64,000 nucleotides of DNA from Photorhabdus heterorhabditis (GTDB taxonomy: Bacteria > Pseudomonadota > Gammaproteobacteria > Enterobacterales > Enterobacteriaceae): positions 186,001-250,000 of the forward strand of contig NZ_RCWA01000001.1 of assembly GCF_018448905.1 (NCBI RefSeq), read 5' to 3'. Positions 9,161 to 17,462 of this stretch are shown here, piece after piece. Numbering within the stretch: position 1 is the stretch's first letter; each line of letters opens with the position of its first letter. The notes under the pieces are model-generated. The model was not told where the DNA came from. It ran no database searches and saw only the letters and a list, made by a program, of their open reading frames with translations. The position numbers and the translations under genes are program-made.

Positions 9161-9281
9161 ATTTTTCAAGTTGCTGCTTTGTTGACTGCTTTCATTTACC
9201 CCTGTCACATAGTTATATATGTATGCTGGGGATACGTTCACTTACCACCGCGCTGCAACCTGAAATCTATTGGGTATATAT
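9161..9281. repeat. ERIC element
   Basis: Near full length. Left end TTTTTCAAGTTGCTGC, core CCCTGTCACATAG...CTGGGGATACGTTCAC, right end GCGCTGCAACCTGAAATC then TTGGGTATA. It matches the copies at 3905 and (in the opposite orientation) 10324. Confidence 0.8.
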
Positions 9282-9421
9282 AATTTCCTATGGTGATTAA
9301 AATTTCAATCCCATAGATATAATTTCTCTTGTTTACGAATAGCACATTTTGACGTATTAGATACTTTGCTCCTGTATAACAGAAAATGATCATTTTCTTT
9401 ATTAAATGGAAGCTTTACTAC

Positions 9422-9427
9422 TATAAT
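9422..9427 (+). promoter_or_regulatory. Candidate -10 of second LuxR gene
   Basis: TATAAT, 49 bases before the ATG at 9477, in a 36-base segment conserved with the upstream region of the 7335 LuxR gene. Confidence 0.45.
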
Positions 9428-9476
9428 AAATATTGAGATTTACTATCAATATTCTTCATTTTTCAGAGGACATTGA

Positions 9477-10205
9477 ATGAATATTTATCGGGCATATACC
9501 TTACCATATAGATTCCATGAATTAGATGTAGATACTCATTTTGTGGCTGAAGTTTGTGAAACCATTAACAAAATTTCAGGGTTTAGTTTGTTCTCTCTGA
9601 TATTAAAGGCGCGCTTTCCTATATCTAACCGTGAAGTGTATTTATTTAATAATTATCATGAATCCTGGAGAAATCTGTATATAGAAAAAAAGTATTGGAT
9701 GATTGATCCTATTTTAAATTTCCGACCTGCTCCACCTTCTTTTTCAAAAGTATGGGACTTGGATTTTTTTTCAGAATCTAATGGGCAAGAGCTTTGGTAT
9801 GTGAATCAGAAACATGGGTTTCGCTCTGGGATCACATTTGGGCTTCCTGCATTCTCAGGAACTTACGGAATATTTTCTGTTGCGGGGAAAGAGGGGCATA
9901 TTGATAACGAGACAATGTATAAATGCAGTGGGGAAATTTTAGGTGTGTATATTAGGATAATAAGATATTTGACCTCACACACAAAGTATTTACAATTTTT
10001 CTATGTAGATGAAACTTCATTTTCAAATAGAGAATTAGAAATATTAAGATATACCGCAGATGGAATGATATCAAGTGAGATTGCATCGATTATCTGTGTA
10101 ACTAAAGGTACCGTTGATTTTCATCTAATGAATATTGTTAAGAAACTTGGCTGTAGAAACAAATTTCAGGCAATAGCTAAAGCTGCATTACTTGGCTATA
10201 TATAA
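9477..10205 (+). CDS. LuxR-family orphan regulator, paralogue of the 7335-8063 gene
   Basis: 242 residues, same length and architecture as the 7335 gene. Differences are scattered through the ligand domain (for example NYHESWRNLYIEKKYW against SWRALY) while the HTH is almost unchanged (TVDFHLMNIVKKLGCRNKFQ in both), so the two probably bind the same DNA site but might differ in ligand. The AHL-pocket pattern W, Y, D-P, W, G is retained. The upstream 36 bases are also conserved, so this is a duplication of gene plus promoter. No luxI is nearby. Confidence 0.9.
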   Translation: MNIYRAYTLPYRFHELDVDTHFVAEVCETINKISGFSLFSLILKARFPISNREVYLFNNYHESWRNLYIEKKYWMIDPILNFRPAPPSFSKVWDLDFFSESNGQELWYVNQKHGFRSGITFGLPAFSGTYGIFSVAGKEGHIDNETMYKCSGEILGVYIRIIRYLTSHTKYLQFFYVDETSFSNRELEILRYTADGMISSEIASIICVTKGTVDFHLMNIVKKLGCRNKFQAIAKAALLGYI

Positions 10206-10323
10206 CTTATGTTTATATTTTACTTTGTACACTGATCTGGATTACTAATATTATTACTCGAATAGATTGATAGGGGGGAATAGACATTTATTTTTACCTC
10301 TGCATCTTTATTGGTACTATTAT

Positions 10324-10449
10324 ATACCCTATGGATTTCAAGATGCATTGCGGCGGCAAGAGAACGCATCCCCAGGAGCATAGATAACGATGTGACTGGG
10401 GTAAGTGAACGCAGCCAACAAAGAAGCAACTTGAAAGATGACGGGTATA
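10324..10449. repeat. ERIC element, near full length (about 126 bp)
   Basis: The best-preserved ERIC here. It runs from TATACCCTATGG to GACGGGTATA and carries the classical core GCATCCCCAGGAGCATAG ... GTGACTGGGGTAAGTG, flanked by GCAGCCAAC and AGCAACTTGAAAGATG. Orientation is opposite to the copies at 3905 and 9161. Confidence 0.9.
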
Positions 10450-10735
10450 AATAGGAATTGGAGAGATTTTTCCTAATGGATGAAAATAATATTTATTCAA
10501 AATATAAAAATAGGTTCAATCCAATACACTTCTCTTTAGGCAAAAATGGAATATTATAATTCTGCTTACCCTTTGCTGAATATATGTATAATTTTAAGGT
10601 TATTAATTCTCTGTAATGTGCCGATTAAACCAGTAAAGGATGAATGTTTTCTTCTAAAATGTTTATCAGTAGTGAGTCATTTCACCAGATAATCCACGGT
10701 GCTATTTATTCAATAATCCCCATTGTGCTAAGGAA

Positions 10736-10776
10736 TCCCCCTCCTAAGTCACGAAGAGCAAAGGTGGGGGAGATAC
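10736..10776. repeat. Inverted repeat, possible PAAR terminator
   Basis: CCCCCTCCT and AGGTGGGGG arms separated by about 20 bases. No clean U-tract on either side, so its role is unsure. Confidence 0.35.
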
Positions 10777-10802
10777 CCTCTTGTATGTCAACGCTAATCA
10801 GT

Positions 10803-11072
10803 TCAACCAATATTAACGCTGCCACCCCCAATGACTACGCCACCACAACTGACGGCGTCACCGGTTCTGGCTGCGGGTTTGCCATCAATAAAGACAGTGC
10901 TGGAACCGGCTGCAATAGTTCGTGGATGAGACGAATGTGGTGCTAAGCTATCGCCTTGGCGGGCGAGAGGAATACCATCGGCTTTCACACTGGTGGAGCC
11001 GGAAATCACCGATGTTGCTTCACAATCATCATGTGCTGTACCGATATCACCTATTTTTACTGCATTTCCCAT
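10803..11072 (-). CDS. PAAR-domain T6SS spike-tip protein
   Basis: About 89 residues, essentially one PAAR domain. It binds the tip of the VgrG trimer, sharpening the spike and carrying effectors. Visible features are GDIGTAHDDCEATSVISGS near the N-terminus, GIPLARQGDSLAPH, then STVFIDGKPAARTGDAVSCGG with the Gly-rich end GGGSVNIG, and His/Cys residues placed for metal binding. Two adjacent ATGs occur; AAGGA is 7-8 bases before the second (11072), which I prefer. It lies at the distal end of the vgrG-adaptor-effector-immunity array and on the same strand, so it completes a spike module. Confidence 0.9.
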   Translation of the reverse strand: MGNAVKIGDIGTAHDDCEATSVISGSTSVKADGIPLARQGDSLAPHSSHPRTIAAGSSTVFIDGKPAARTGDAVSCGGVVIGGGSVNIG

Positions 11073-11132
11073 CATGTTTTCCTTATTTAAGAGAAGTTAA
11101 GTTTATCTTGAAATATAATTTTCCTAGGTAGA

Positions 11133-11333
11133 TTAACATAATAAGTCCTCTTTGTTTTTATTATTGTTTTTGTTAATAAATACAAGTGGTGAGGGAGACA
11201 TAAAAACAACCCGACCATCAAGAGAAATATCAATTTTAGATTGACTAAAATCTAAAGGTAAAAGTTTAAGATCAGATGAATCTATAATTTCATCTAATCT
11301 TATTGATGAAAAATAATCATTATTACATTTTCC
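11133..11333 (-). pseudogene. Fragment of a repeated small gene (C-terminal part)
   Basis: The minus frame reads LPLDFSQSKIDISLDGRVV, then FMSPSPLVFINKNN and a stop at 11133. The same sequence recurs in the scraps at 13608 and 18637. No start codon or ribosome site remains here, and the reading frame enters directly from the terminator of the preceding A-family gene. Function unknown. Confidence 0.6.
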
Positions 11334-11336
11334 ATT

Positions 11337-11364
11337 AAAAAAATATCGGGTCAGATAACCCGAT
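11337..11364 (-). terminator. Intrinsic terminator after A-family gene 1
   Basis: Stem ATCGGGTTATCTGACCCGAT followed on the minus strand by ATTTTTTT, just after the stop at 11373. Confidence 0.8.
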
Positions 11365-11372
11365 GCTATTAA

Positions 11373-12383
11373 TTAAATCACTCGAACAAAACGTCCGTTA
11401 ATCAATGAGAAAGTTAGTGCGGTAGTAGCTAGAACAGTATCACCGTCTTCATCATCAACGTAGTAAGATATTGGAGAGTTCTCTGGGTCTGATTTATTTA
11501 TCAGTCTAACCATTCTGCCTTGGTTCATTATTTTAACTCGATAGTCATTCCAGTTAATCGGTATCATTTTGAAGTTTTTTGCGTTGATATCACTGTAAAT
11601 AGGCTGATCAATGAAGATACCCTCTTCACTTTCGCCAGTTGACCAAGACCAGGCTTTGAGCGAGACTTTTTGCAATTCACGAATAGTATTCACATCTTTG
11701 GCATTATAGGCTTGCCAGACAGCCATATAAGCCTGTTGCAGTTGCTGACGTTGTTCAGGTGTATCGGTATAAGGCGTTGCTTTAATCCATTCCCAGTCAG
11801 GTAAACCACTGATTTTTACCGTTCGGCTAAACCGGTATAAGGTCATATTGGGCGGGAATTTTCGAATATTAAAATAGTTTTTGTCTTTATGCCCGGCTTC
11901 TCCATTATCCGCCTGTATTACATGGCGGATAACCGGCGTACTGATAGTGGCGTATTTGGTTTCATCCTTCGATTTTGTTGCCACGGGTTGATCATTTTCA
12001 TCAATCGCCACTTCAATCGCTGTCAGAATCTGGCTGTTTTTACCGCGCATAGCGGTTAACTCTAATGTACATTTAGCTTCAGGGTTGAAATGATTACGGG
12101 CTTTATCTGACATTTCATCTGGAGAGAACCAACCCAAAGCACCAAATTCCAGACTAATTTCATTTTCGCCATTTGCCATGAATAGCATAGAGCCAGTGCT
12201 TCCAGTACCAAATCCTCGGCCTGCTCGGGTTGAATTACGGTTATCCATTCCCAGTACGTCATTAGTTTTAATGGCACAAAAGGCATATTGGATATCAAAT
12301 ACGCTGCGAATATATAGCCGGGGTTCATTTGCTTGGGTACTAAACATAAAAAGCACTCCTGATAATAGTAATAATAGTTTCAT
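11373..12383 (-). CDS. Exported putative T6SS immunity protein, family A (A1)
   Basis: 336 residues, unknown family. A clear Sec signal (MKLLLLLSGVLFMFSTQA) leads to NEPRLYIRSVFDIQYAFC. Two cysteines, C36 and C105, are shared by all family members and could form a periplasmic disulfide. Other conserved blocks are FMANGENEISLEFGAL, FSR-VKISGLPDWEWIKATP, an EQRQQLQQAYMAVWQAYNAKD helix and a C-terminal SLINGRFVRVI. Its neighbours (vgrG, adaptor, effector) and its multiple paralogues point to a periplasmic immunity role; no activity is shown by sequence. Almost identical over its first half to the 16399 gene. GGATAAAAATG is a fair ribosome site. Confidence 0.8.
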   Translation of the reverse strand: MKLLLLLSGVLFMFSTQANEPRLYIRSVFDIQYAFCAIKTNDVLGMDNRNSTRAGRGFGTGSTGSMLFMANGENEISLEFGALGWFSPDEMSDKARNHFNPEAKCTLELTAMRGKNSQILTAIEVAIDENDQPVATKSKDETKYATISTPVIRHVIQADNGEAGHKDKNYFNIRKFPPNMTLYRFSRTVKISGLPDWEWIKATPYTDTPEQRQQLQQAYMAVWQAYNAKDVNTIRELQKVSLKAWSWSTGESEEGIFIDQPIYSDINAKNFKMIPINWNDYRVKIMNQGRMVRLINKSDPENSPISYYVDDEDGDTVLATTALTFSLINGRFVRVI

Positions 12384-12434
12384 TTTTATCCTTTTTTCTT
12401 TCTTATCTCATTCCAGGGAATTACATTTTCCATT

Positions 12435-12466
12435 AAAAAAGAATATCGGGTTAAATAACCCGATAT
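12435..12466 (-). terminator. Intrinsic terminator after A2
   Basis: ATATCGGGTTATTTAACCCG / ATAT stem followed by TCTTTTTT on the minus strand; same hairpin type as after every A-family gene. Confidence 0.8.
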
Positions 12467-12473
12467 TAGTTAA

Positions 12474-13505
12474 TTAAATCACCTGGACAAAGCGACCGTT
12501 AATTAATGAAAAAATGGGTGCGATAGTAGATAGAACAGTATCGCCATCTTCGTCAACGTAATAATAGGATATTGGAGAGTTCCTTAAATCAGATTTATTC
12601 ACTAGTCTGACCATTCTACCCTGATTCATTATCTTAACTCTGTAATCATCCCAGTTAATTGGTATCATTTTGAAGCTTGTTGTTTTGATATTACGGTAAA
12701 CAGATTGATCAGTGAAAATGCTCTCTTCACTTTCACCAGTTGACCAGGCCCAGGCTTTAAGCGCGACTTTTTTTTGCTCACGAAGCGTATTTAAATCTTT
12801 AGCATTATAGGCTTGCCAGACGGCCATATAAGCCTGTTGCAGTTGCTGACGTTGTTCCGGCGTATTGGTATAAGGCGTTGCTTTAATCCATTCCCAGTCA
12901 GGTAAGCCGCTGATTTTTACGTTGCGACTAAACCGATATAAGGTCATATTAGGTGGAAACTCTTTGGGATCAAAATATTGTTTCTCTATATGTCCGGGTT
13001 CTGTATTTTCGGCCTGTATTACATGGTGCACAACTGGGGTGCTGATAGCGGTGTATTTGGATTCATCCATTGGTGCTATTGCCACTGGCTGACCATTTTT
13101 ATCAATCGCTACTTCAATTGCTGTTAGCACCTCGCTGTTTTTACCGCGCATGGCGATTAACTCTAACTTACATTTAGCCTCAGGGTTGAAATGATTACGG
13201 GCTTTATCTGACAGTTTATCTTGGGAAAACCAGCTTAGCGCCCCGAACTCTAGGCTGACTTCATTTTCGCCATTGGCCATTAATAGCATAGAGCCAGTGC
13301 TAGATGTGCCAAATCCCCGATTTGCTCGAGCCGAATTACGGTTACTGAACCCCGTTACGCCATTAGTTTTAATATCACAAAAGGCATATTGGATATCGAA
13401 TACACTGCGAATATAGAGTATGGGTTCATCTGCATTAGCGCTAAACATAAAAATGGCGCTTGCTGAAAGTAATAGTGAGGAAAGAAGGGACAACTTTAAT
13501 TTCAT
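12474..13505 (-). CDS. Exported putative T6SS immunity protein, family A (A2)
   Basis: 343 residues. Signal peptide MKLKLSLLSSLLLSASAIF...SANA, then DEPILYIRSVFDIQYAFC. All family-A blocks are present (NGENEVSLEFGAL, ISGLPDWEWIKATPYTN, QQLQQAYMAVWQAYNAKD, SLINGRFVQVI). It corresponds to the 17503 gene of the second array block. Followed by its own terminator before A1 begins. Function inferred only from context. Confidence 0.8.
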   Translation of the reverse strand: MKLKLSLLSSLLLSASAIFMFSANADEPILYIRSVFDIQYAFCDIKTNGVTGFSNRNSARANRGFGTSSTGSMLLMANGENEVSLEFGALSWFSQDKLSDKARNHFNPEAKCKLELIAMRGKNSEVLTAIEVAIDKNGQPVAIAPMDESKYTAISTPVVHHVIQAENTEPGHIEKQYFDPKEFPPNMTLYRFSRNVKISGLPDWEWIKATPYTNTPEQRQQLQQAYMAVWQAYNAKDLNTLREQKKVALKAWAWSTGESEESIFTDQSVYRNIKTTSFKMIPINWDDYRVKIMNQGRMVRLVNKSDLRNSPISYYYVDEDGDTVLSTIAPIFSLINGRFVQVI

Positions 13506-13607
13506 TTTTTACCTTCAAGTTCTTTCATCTAAATTTATTATGGAATAATAACTTATCTATTATTTAAAGAAGGATAAATCCTCTTTTTCTTTCAAATTAT
13601 TATCGGG

Positions 13608-13853
13608 TTAAAATACATCGTTTCCATCAAAACGATATTTTGAATTTAATAGTGTATTGTTTTTATCAATAAATGCAAGTGGTGAAGGAGACATGAAAAT
13701 AACCCGGCCATCAAGAGAAATATTAATTTTAGATTGACTGAAATCTAAAGATGAAAATTGAATGTCATGTCTCAATGAATTTAAATTTTTTTGGTTATAG
13801 TTCATAAATAGTCTGTATTCCGTTTTACCTTGAATGTTGTTTGGAGAAAACAT
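13608..13853 (-). pseudogene. Short remnant gene in the array (81 codons)
   Basis: Open frame MFSPNNIQGKTEYRLF...NYNQK, then SLDFSQSKINISLDGRV and FDGNDVF. Its first 22 residues are the same as the start of the B1 gene at 13945, and its tail matches scraps at 11133 and 18637. No good ribosome site is seen. I read it as what is left of a larger array gene after internal deletion, although expression as a small protein cannot be excluded. Confidence 0.5.
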
Positions 13854-13891
13854 ATTGCTGTATACATGATTGTTGCGGGAGACTGTTATTT

Positions 13892-13922
13892 TCAGCCTAA
13901 GATCGCTTTCATCTTAGGCTGA
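13892..13922 (-). terminator. Hairpin after B1
   Basis: TCAGCCTAAGAT / ATCTTAGGCTGA stem, repeated after all three B-family genes. On the minus strand it is followed by AAATAAC and not by a U-tract, so termination is uncertain. Confidence 0.45.
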
Positions 13923-13944
13923 ATGATTATCGTGATTTTTTTAC

Positions 13945-14955
13945 TTAACGGGCAATCATCACTTTGCCGTTGATAATCGATAAATAAGGATTGTATTTGA
14001 AAATTTCATTTGTAACCTTATTCTCCATTCTGACTGGAGAACTCCCCAATACCCCGGCTTCCAGACGAAATAATCGTCCTTCGTTATAGCGTACTAACTC
14101 ATATTTATCCCATACAGGTTGTATGACAACATAATTTTTATCATCTAATACTTCTTTAAAACCGAATGAATTAAAGAAAGTCTCTGGTCGGCTATTTTCA
14201 CCTATCGCCCATTCTGCCCAGGCGGGTTGACTCATTTTCCATAATTGATTTAAATCTCGCCGATGTAAGGTATTGCTGATTTCCAGATAGAAATTTTTTA
14301 TCGCCTCCATATCATTTTTTTCCGAAACGGGCCGCGCTGTTGTCCACATCCAGTCCGGTAATCCACTGAGCGTAAAGGTTTTCTGTGCGGCAAAAAAACC
14401 TTCTTCCGCCTCTATTTTCGACATGGCGGCATAATCAAAGCCGGTTTTACCATTTGGTAACTGGCTCTGCGATTCTTGTGTCGTGACATTGCCTTTATCA
14501 TCAACAGTCAACTTGATATGGCTAATAACCACTCCTTCCTCGTCATATGGTGCGGTTTTAGTTAATGTTGCTTCACACCAGGAATCGGAATAAAGTCCTT
14601 CAGAATCTGTTTCAAAAGATAGCGGTCCCATCAGCAATTCCATTGTATTCTGACCATTTTCAACAAAAGCCGTCATATTAAAGCCACTGGATTGTGTCCC
14701 CGTCCGTGACTCAATATTATCTAGGGCCATTATGCCATTTATTCGCACCACGCAAGTGCTACGTTGAGTCTTAAATGACAACAGATATTTATGTTCAACC
14801 ATAGGTGTTTTTCCTGATACTGAATAACTCATCATTAATAGTAAAGTCAGCAGAGCACTAACCCAGCGATATTCTGAATTTCGATTTTTCTTTTGGTTAT
14901 AGTTCATAAATAGTCTGTATTCCGTTTTACCTTGAATGTTGTTTGGAGAAAACAT
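13945..14955 (-). CDS. Exported putative T6SS immunity protein, family B (B1), chimeric 5' end
   Basis: 336 residues. Family B is related to family A: shared pattern C68...NGQNTMELLMG...C127, then LSGLPDWMWTTARP and a C-terminal LSIINGKVMIAR. A hydrophobic segment (WVSALLTLLLMMSYSVSG, residues 31-48) is a signal peptide or anchor. The first 22 residues (MFSPNNIQGKTEYRLF...) differ from the other B genes and equal the start of the remnant at 13608, so the 5' end was exchanged by recombination. Translation could start at Met17 instead; neither start has a strong ribosome site. Role as immunity protein is inferred from context. Confidence 0.75.
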   Translation of the reverse strand: MFSPNNIQGKTEYRLFMNYNQKKNRNSEYRWVSALLTLLLMMSYSVSGKTPMVEHKYLLSFKTQRSTCVVRINGIMALDNIESRTGTQSSGFNMTAFVENGQNTMELLMGPLSFETDSEGLYSDSWCEATLTKTAPYDEEGVVISHIKLTVDDKGNVTTQESQSQLPNGKTGFDYAAMSKIEAEEGFFAAQKTFTLSGLPDWMWTTARPVSEKNDMEAIKNFYLEISNTLHRRDLNQLWKMSQPAWAEWAIGENSRPETFFNSFGFKEVLDDKNYVVIQPVWDKYELVRYNEGRLFRLEAGVLGSSPVRMENKVTNEIFKYNPYLSIINGKVMIAR

Positions 14956-14979
14956 ATTGCTGTAGGGAGACTGTTATTT

Positions 14980-15010
14980 TCAGCCTAAGATCGCTTTCAT
15001 CTTAGGCTGA
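14980..15010 (-). terminator. Hairpin after B2
   Basis: Same TCAGCCTAAGAT / ATCTTAGGCTGA hairpin as after B1 and B3. Confidence 0.45.
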
Positions 15011-15032
15011 ATGATTATCGTGATTTTTTTAC

Positions 15033-16016
15033 TTAACGGGCAATCATCACTTTGCCATTAATAATCGACAAATAAGGATTGTATTCAAAATATTTATCTT
15101 CCTTTTTATTATCCATTCGGATAGGTGAGCCTCCCCATACACCAAATTCTAATCGGAATAATCGCCCTTGTTTATAACTTATTAGTCTGTATTTATGCCA
15201 ATCAGGTGCTCTGACGACATAATTTCTATTTTCTAGTTTTTCTTTAAATCCAAATGAGTTAAAGAAAATTTCCGGTTGACTGTTTTCAGTTATTGCCCAC
15301 TCTGCCCAGGCAGGTTTACTCATCTTCCATAATTGATTTAAATCTCGCCGATGTAAGGTATTGCTGATTTCCAGATAGAAATTTTTTATCGCCGCCATAT
15401 CATTTTTTTCCGAAACGGGTCGTGCTGTTGTCCACATCCAGACCGGCAATCCACTGAGCGTAAAGCTTTTCTGTGCAGCAAATAGCCCTTCTTCCGCTTC
15501 TATTTTTGACATGGCTGCGTAATCAAAGCCGGCCTTACCATTTGGTAACTGGCTCTGCGATTCTTGTGTTGTGACATGGCCTTTATCATCAACAGTCAAT
15601 TTGATATGGCTGATCACTTCATCTTTATCACCATACGGAGACGCTTTAGTGAGGGTTGCTTCACACCAATTGTCTGGAGAAAAAATATCAGAATTTTCAT
15701 CCATAGATCCCATCAGCAATTCCATCGTATTCTGACCATTTTCAACGAAGGCAGTCATATTAAAACCACTCGATTGTGTTCCAGATTTCGAATCACTGTT
15801 TTCCAGTGCAATCATACCATTAATTCTAGCCACACAGAGACTACGATGCGTATTGAGTGACAATAGATATTTATATTCAACCATATTTGTTTTTCCCGAT
15901 ATCGAAGAATTTACCATCAATAATAACGCTAGAAAGGTACTACCCCAAAGATACCCTATACGTCGATTTTTCTTTAGATAACGGCTCTTGAAGTACCCAC
16001 TCTTTTTCAATTTCAT
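15033..16016 (-). CDS. Exported putative T6SS immunity protein, family B (B2)
   Basis: 327 residues. N-terminus MKLKKSGYFKSRYLKKNRR then a hydrophobic segment (STFLALLLMVNSSISG) and KTNMVEYKYLLS. Two conserved cysteines, NGQNTMELLMG, LSGLPVWMWTTARPVSEKND, LHRRDLNQLWKM, and an end LSIINGKVMIAR. C-terminal third is nearly identical to B3 (18973) while the middle resembles B1, suggesting gene conversion among copies. Periplasmic location inferred from the signal. Confidence 0.78.
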   Translation of the reverse strand: MKLKKSGYFKSRYLKKNRRIGYLWGSTFLALLLMVNSSISGKTNMVEYKYLLSLNTHRSLCVARINGMIALENSDSKSGTQSSGFNMTAFVENGQNTMELLMGSMDENSDIFSPDNWCEATLTKASPYGDKDEVISHIKLTVDDKGHVTTQESQSQLPNGKAGFDYAAMSKIEAEEGLFAAQKSFTLSGLPVWMWTTARPVSEKNDMAAIKNFYLEISNTLHRRDLNQLWKMSKPAWAEWAITENSQPEIFFNSFGFKEKLENRNYVVRAPDWHKYRLISYKQGRLFRLEFGVWGGSPIRMDNKKEDKYFEYNPYLSIINGKVMIAR

Positions 16017-16235
16017 CTTGTAAATTTCTCATAGTTGTTGATTTAGAACCACTAAGTTTTTTATTTTCATTTTCAGCCTTTTATCCAATTCCATTGAGCA
16101 TTTGTTTACTTTAATTTCCAATCTGTAATTAATGGGTTCTATTTTGTTATTTATAGAAATTTAACTTTCTTTAGATGCCCAGTGATGGGCAATGTAAATA
16201 ATAATACAGTCAGTGTGTTTTTATAATTGAATATA

Positions 16236-16379
16236 ATGAATTATTATTGGGGATTAATCAATGTTTATGGTGCTGCTATCAATGAAGATAAATATGGTAC
16301 AAAACATTTCCCTATTGATCTGGAAAGTAGCTGCCATAATTATTATGGCATTTCCCATCAAGAAAAAATATCGGGTTAA
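16236..16379 (+). other. Small duplicated ORF (47 residues), unsure if expressed
   Basis: Plus-strand frame MNYYWGLINVYGAAINEDK then YGTKHFPIDLESSC. The first 33 codons recur at 20192 with one change and the ends differ. The composition is protein-like but no ribosome site is seen, and it lies antisense to the array. Probably a fragment of a lost gene copied along with the array block. Confidence 0.4.
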
Positions 16380-16391
16380 ATAATCCGATAT
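16361..16391 (-). terminator. Intrinsic terminator after A3
   Basis: ATATCGGATTATTTAACCCG / ATAT stem followed by TTTTTCT on the minus strand. Confidence 0.75.
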
Positions 16392-16398
16392 TAGTTAA

Positions 16399-17412
16399 TT
16401 AAATCACTTGGACAAAACGACCGTTAATTAATGAGAAAATAGGTGCAATAGTAGATAGAACCGTTTCGCCATCCTCATCATCAACGTAGTGGTAGGATAT
16501 TGGGGAATATTCTAAAATTGACTTATTTACTAACTTGACCATTCTGCCCCGATTCATTATCTGGACGCTGTAATCATTCCAGTTAATCGGTATCATTTTG
16601 AAGCTTTTTGTTTTGATATTACGGTAAACAGATTGATCAGTAAAAATGCTCTCTTCATTTTCACCGGTTGACCAAGCCCAAGCTTGTAATGCAACTTTTT
16701 GTTGTTCACGAATAGTATTCACATCTTTGGCATTATAGGCTTGCCAGACAGCCATATAAGCCTGTTGCAGTTGCTGACGTTGTTCAGGTGTATCGGTATA
16801 AGGTGTTGCTTTAATCCATTCCCAGTCAGGTAAGCCACTGATTTTCACATTACGACTAAACCGATATAGGGTCATATTAGGTGGATATTCTGTTGGATCA
16901 AAATATTGTTTCTCTATATGCCCGGCTTCTACATTATCCGCCTGTATTACATGGCGGATAACCGGCGTACTGATAGTGGCGTATTTGGTTTCATCCTTCG
17001 ATTTTGTTGCCACGGGTTGATCATTTTCATCAATCGCCACTTCAATCGCTGTCAGAATCTGGCTGTTTTTACCGCGCATGGCGGTTAACTCCAACTTACA
17101 TTTAGCTTCAGGGTTGAAATGATTACGGGCTTTATCTGACATTTCATCTGGAGAGAACCAACCCAAAGCACCAAATTCCAGACTAATTTCATTTTCGCCA
17201 TTTGCCATGAATAGCATAGAGCCAGTGCTTCCAGTACCAAATCCTCGGCCTGCTCGGGCTGAATTACGGTTATCCATTCCCAGTACGTCATTAGTTTTAA
17301 TGGCACAAAAGGCATATTGGATATCAAATACGCTGCGAATATATAGCCGGGGTTCATTTGCTTGGGTACTAAACATAAAAAGCACTCCTGATAATAGTAA
17401 TAATAGTTTCAT
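16399..17412 (-). CDS. Exported putative T6SS immunity protein, family A (A3)
   Basis: 337 residues; the N-terminal half is almost identical to A1 (same signal MKLLLLLSGVLFMFSTQA and same AIKTNDVLGMDNRNS), whereas the C-terminal half matches A4 (FTDQSVYRNIKTKSFKMIP). It is therefore a recombinant or partially converted copy. Conserved C36 and C105, SGLPDWEWIKATPYTD and SLINGRFVQVI are present. First gene of the second array block. Confidence 0.8.
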   Translation of the reverse strand: MKLLLLLSGVLFMFSTQANEPRLYIRSVFDIQYAFCAIKTNDVLGMDNRNSARAGRGFGTGSTGSMLFMANGENEISLEFGALGWFSPDEMSDKARNHFNPEAKCKLELTAMRGKNSQILTAIEVAIDENDQPVATKSKDETKYATISTPVIRHVIQADNVEAGHIEKQYFDPTEYPPNMTLYRFSRNVKISGLPDWEWIKATPYTDTPEQRQQLQQAYMAVWQAYNAKDVNTIREQQKVALQAWAWSTGENEESIFTDQSVYRNIKTKSFKMIPINWNDYSVQIMNRGRMVKLVNKSILEYSPISYHYVDDEDGETVLSTIAPIFSLINGRFVQVI

Positions 17413-17462
17413 TTTTATCCTTTTTTCTTTCTTATCTCATTCCAGGGAATTACATTTTCCAT

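Larger units (their letters stand above)
8919..9476. other. Intergenic with pix upstream block and ERIC
   Basis: Non-coding. Contains the pix block at 9032-9075 (minus), an ERIC element at about 9161-9281 and the second LuxR promoter-like element at 9422. Confidence 0.6.
10206..10802. other. Intergenic with ERIC and a GC-rich inverted repeat
   Basis: No supported gene. Contains an ERIC element (10324-10449) and, at about 10736-10776, a CCCCCTCCT...AGGTGGGGG inverted repeat that could terminate the PAAR gene on the minus strand. Short open frames here run through the ERIC and are not credible. Confidence 0.6.
16017..16398. other. Intergenic: decayed frame, small plus-strand ORF, terminator
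   Basis: Upstream part (16017-16110) carries a frameshifted version of the small minus-strand frame found at 19886-20077. A 47-residue plus-strand ORF lies at 16236-16379 and the A3 terminator at 16361-16391. The whole segment is repeated at 19963-20420. Confidence 0.55.

Noticed and set aside
10220-10500. Two overlapping minus-strand frames of about 69 codons
   Set aside because: Both run through the ERIC element and have no other support.
10644-10946. 100-codon plus-strand frame
   Set aside because: Mostly antisense to the PAAR gene; its C-terminal half is the reverse complement of PAAR codons.
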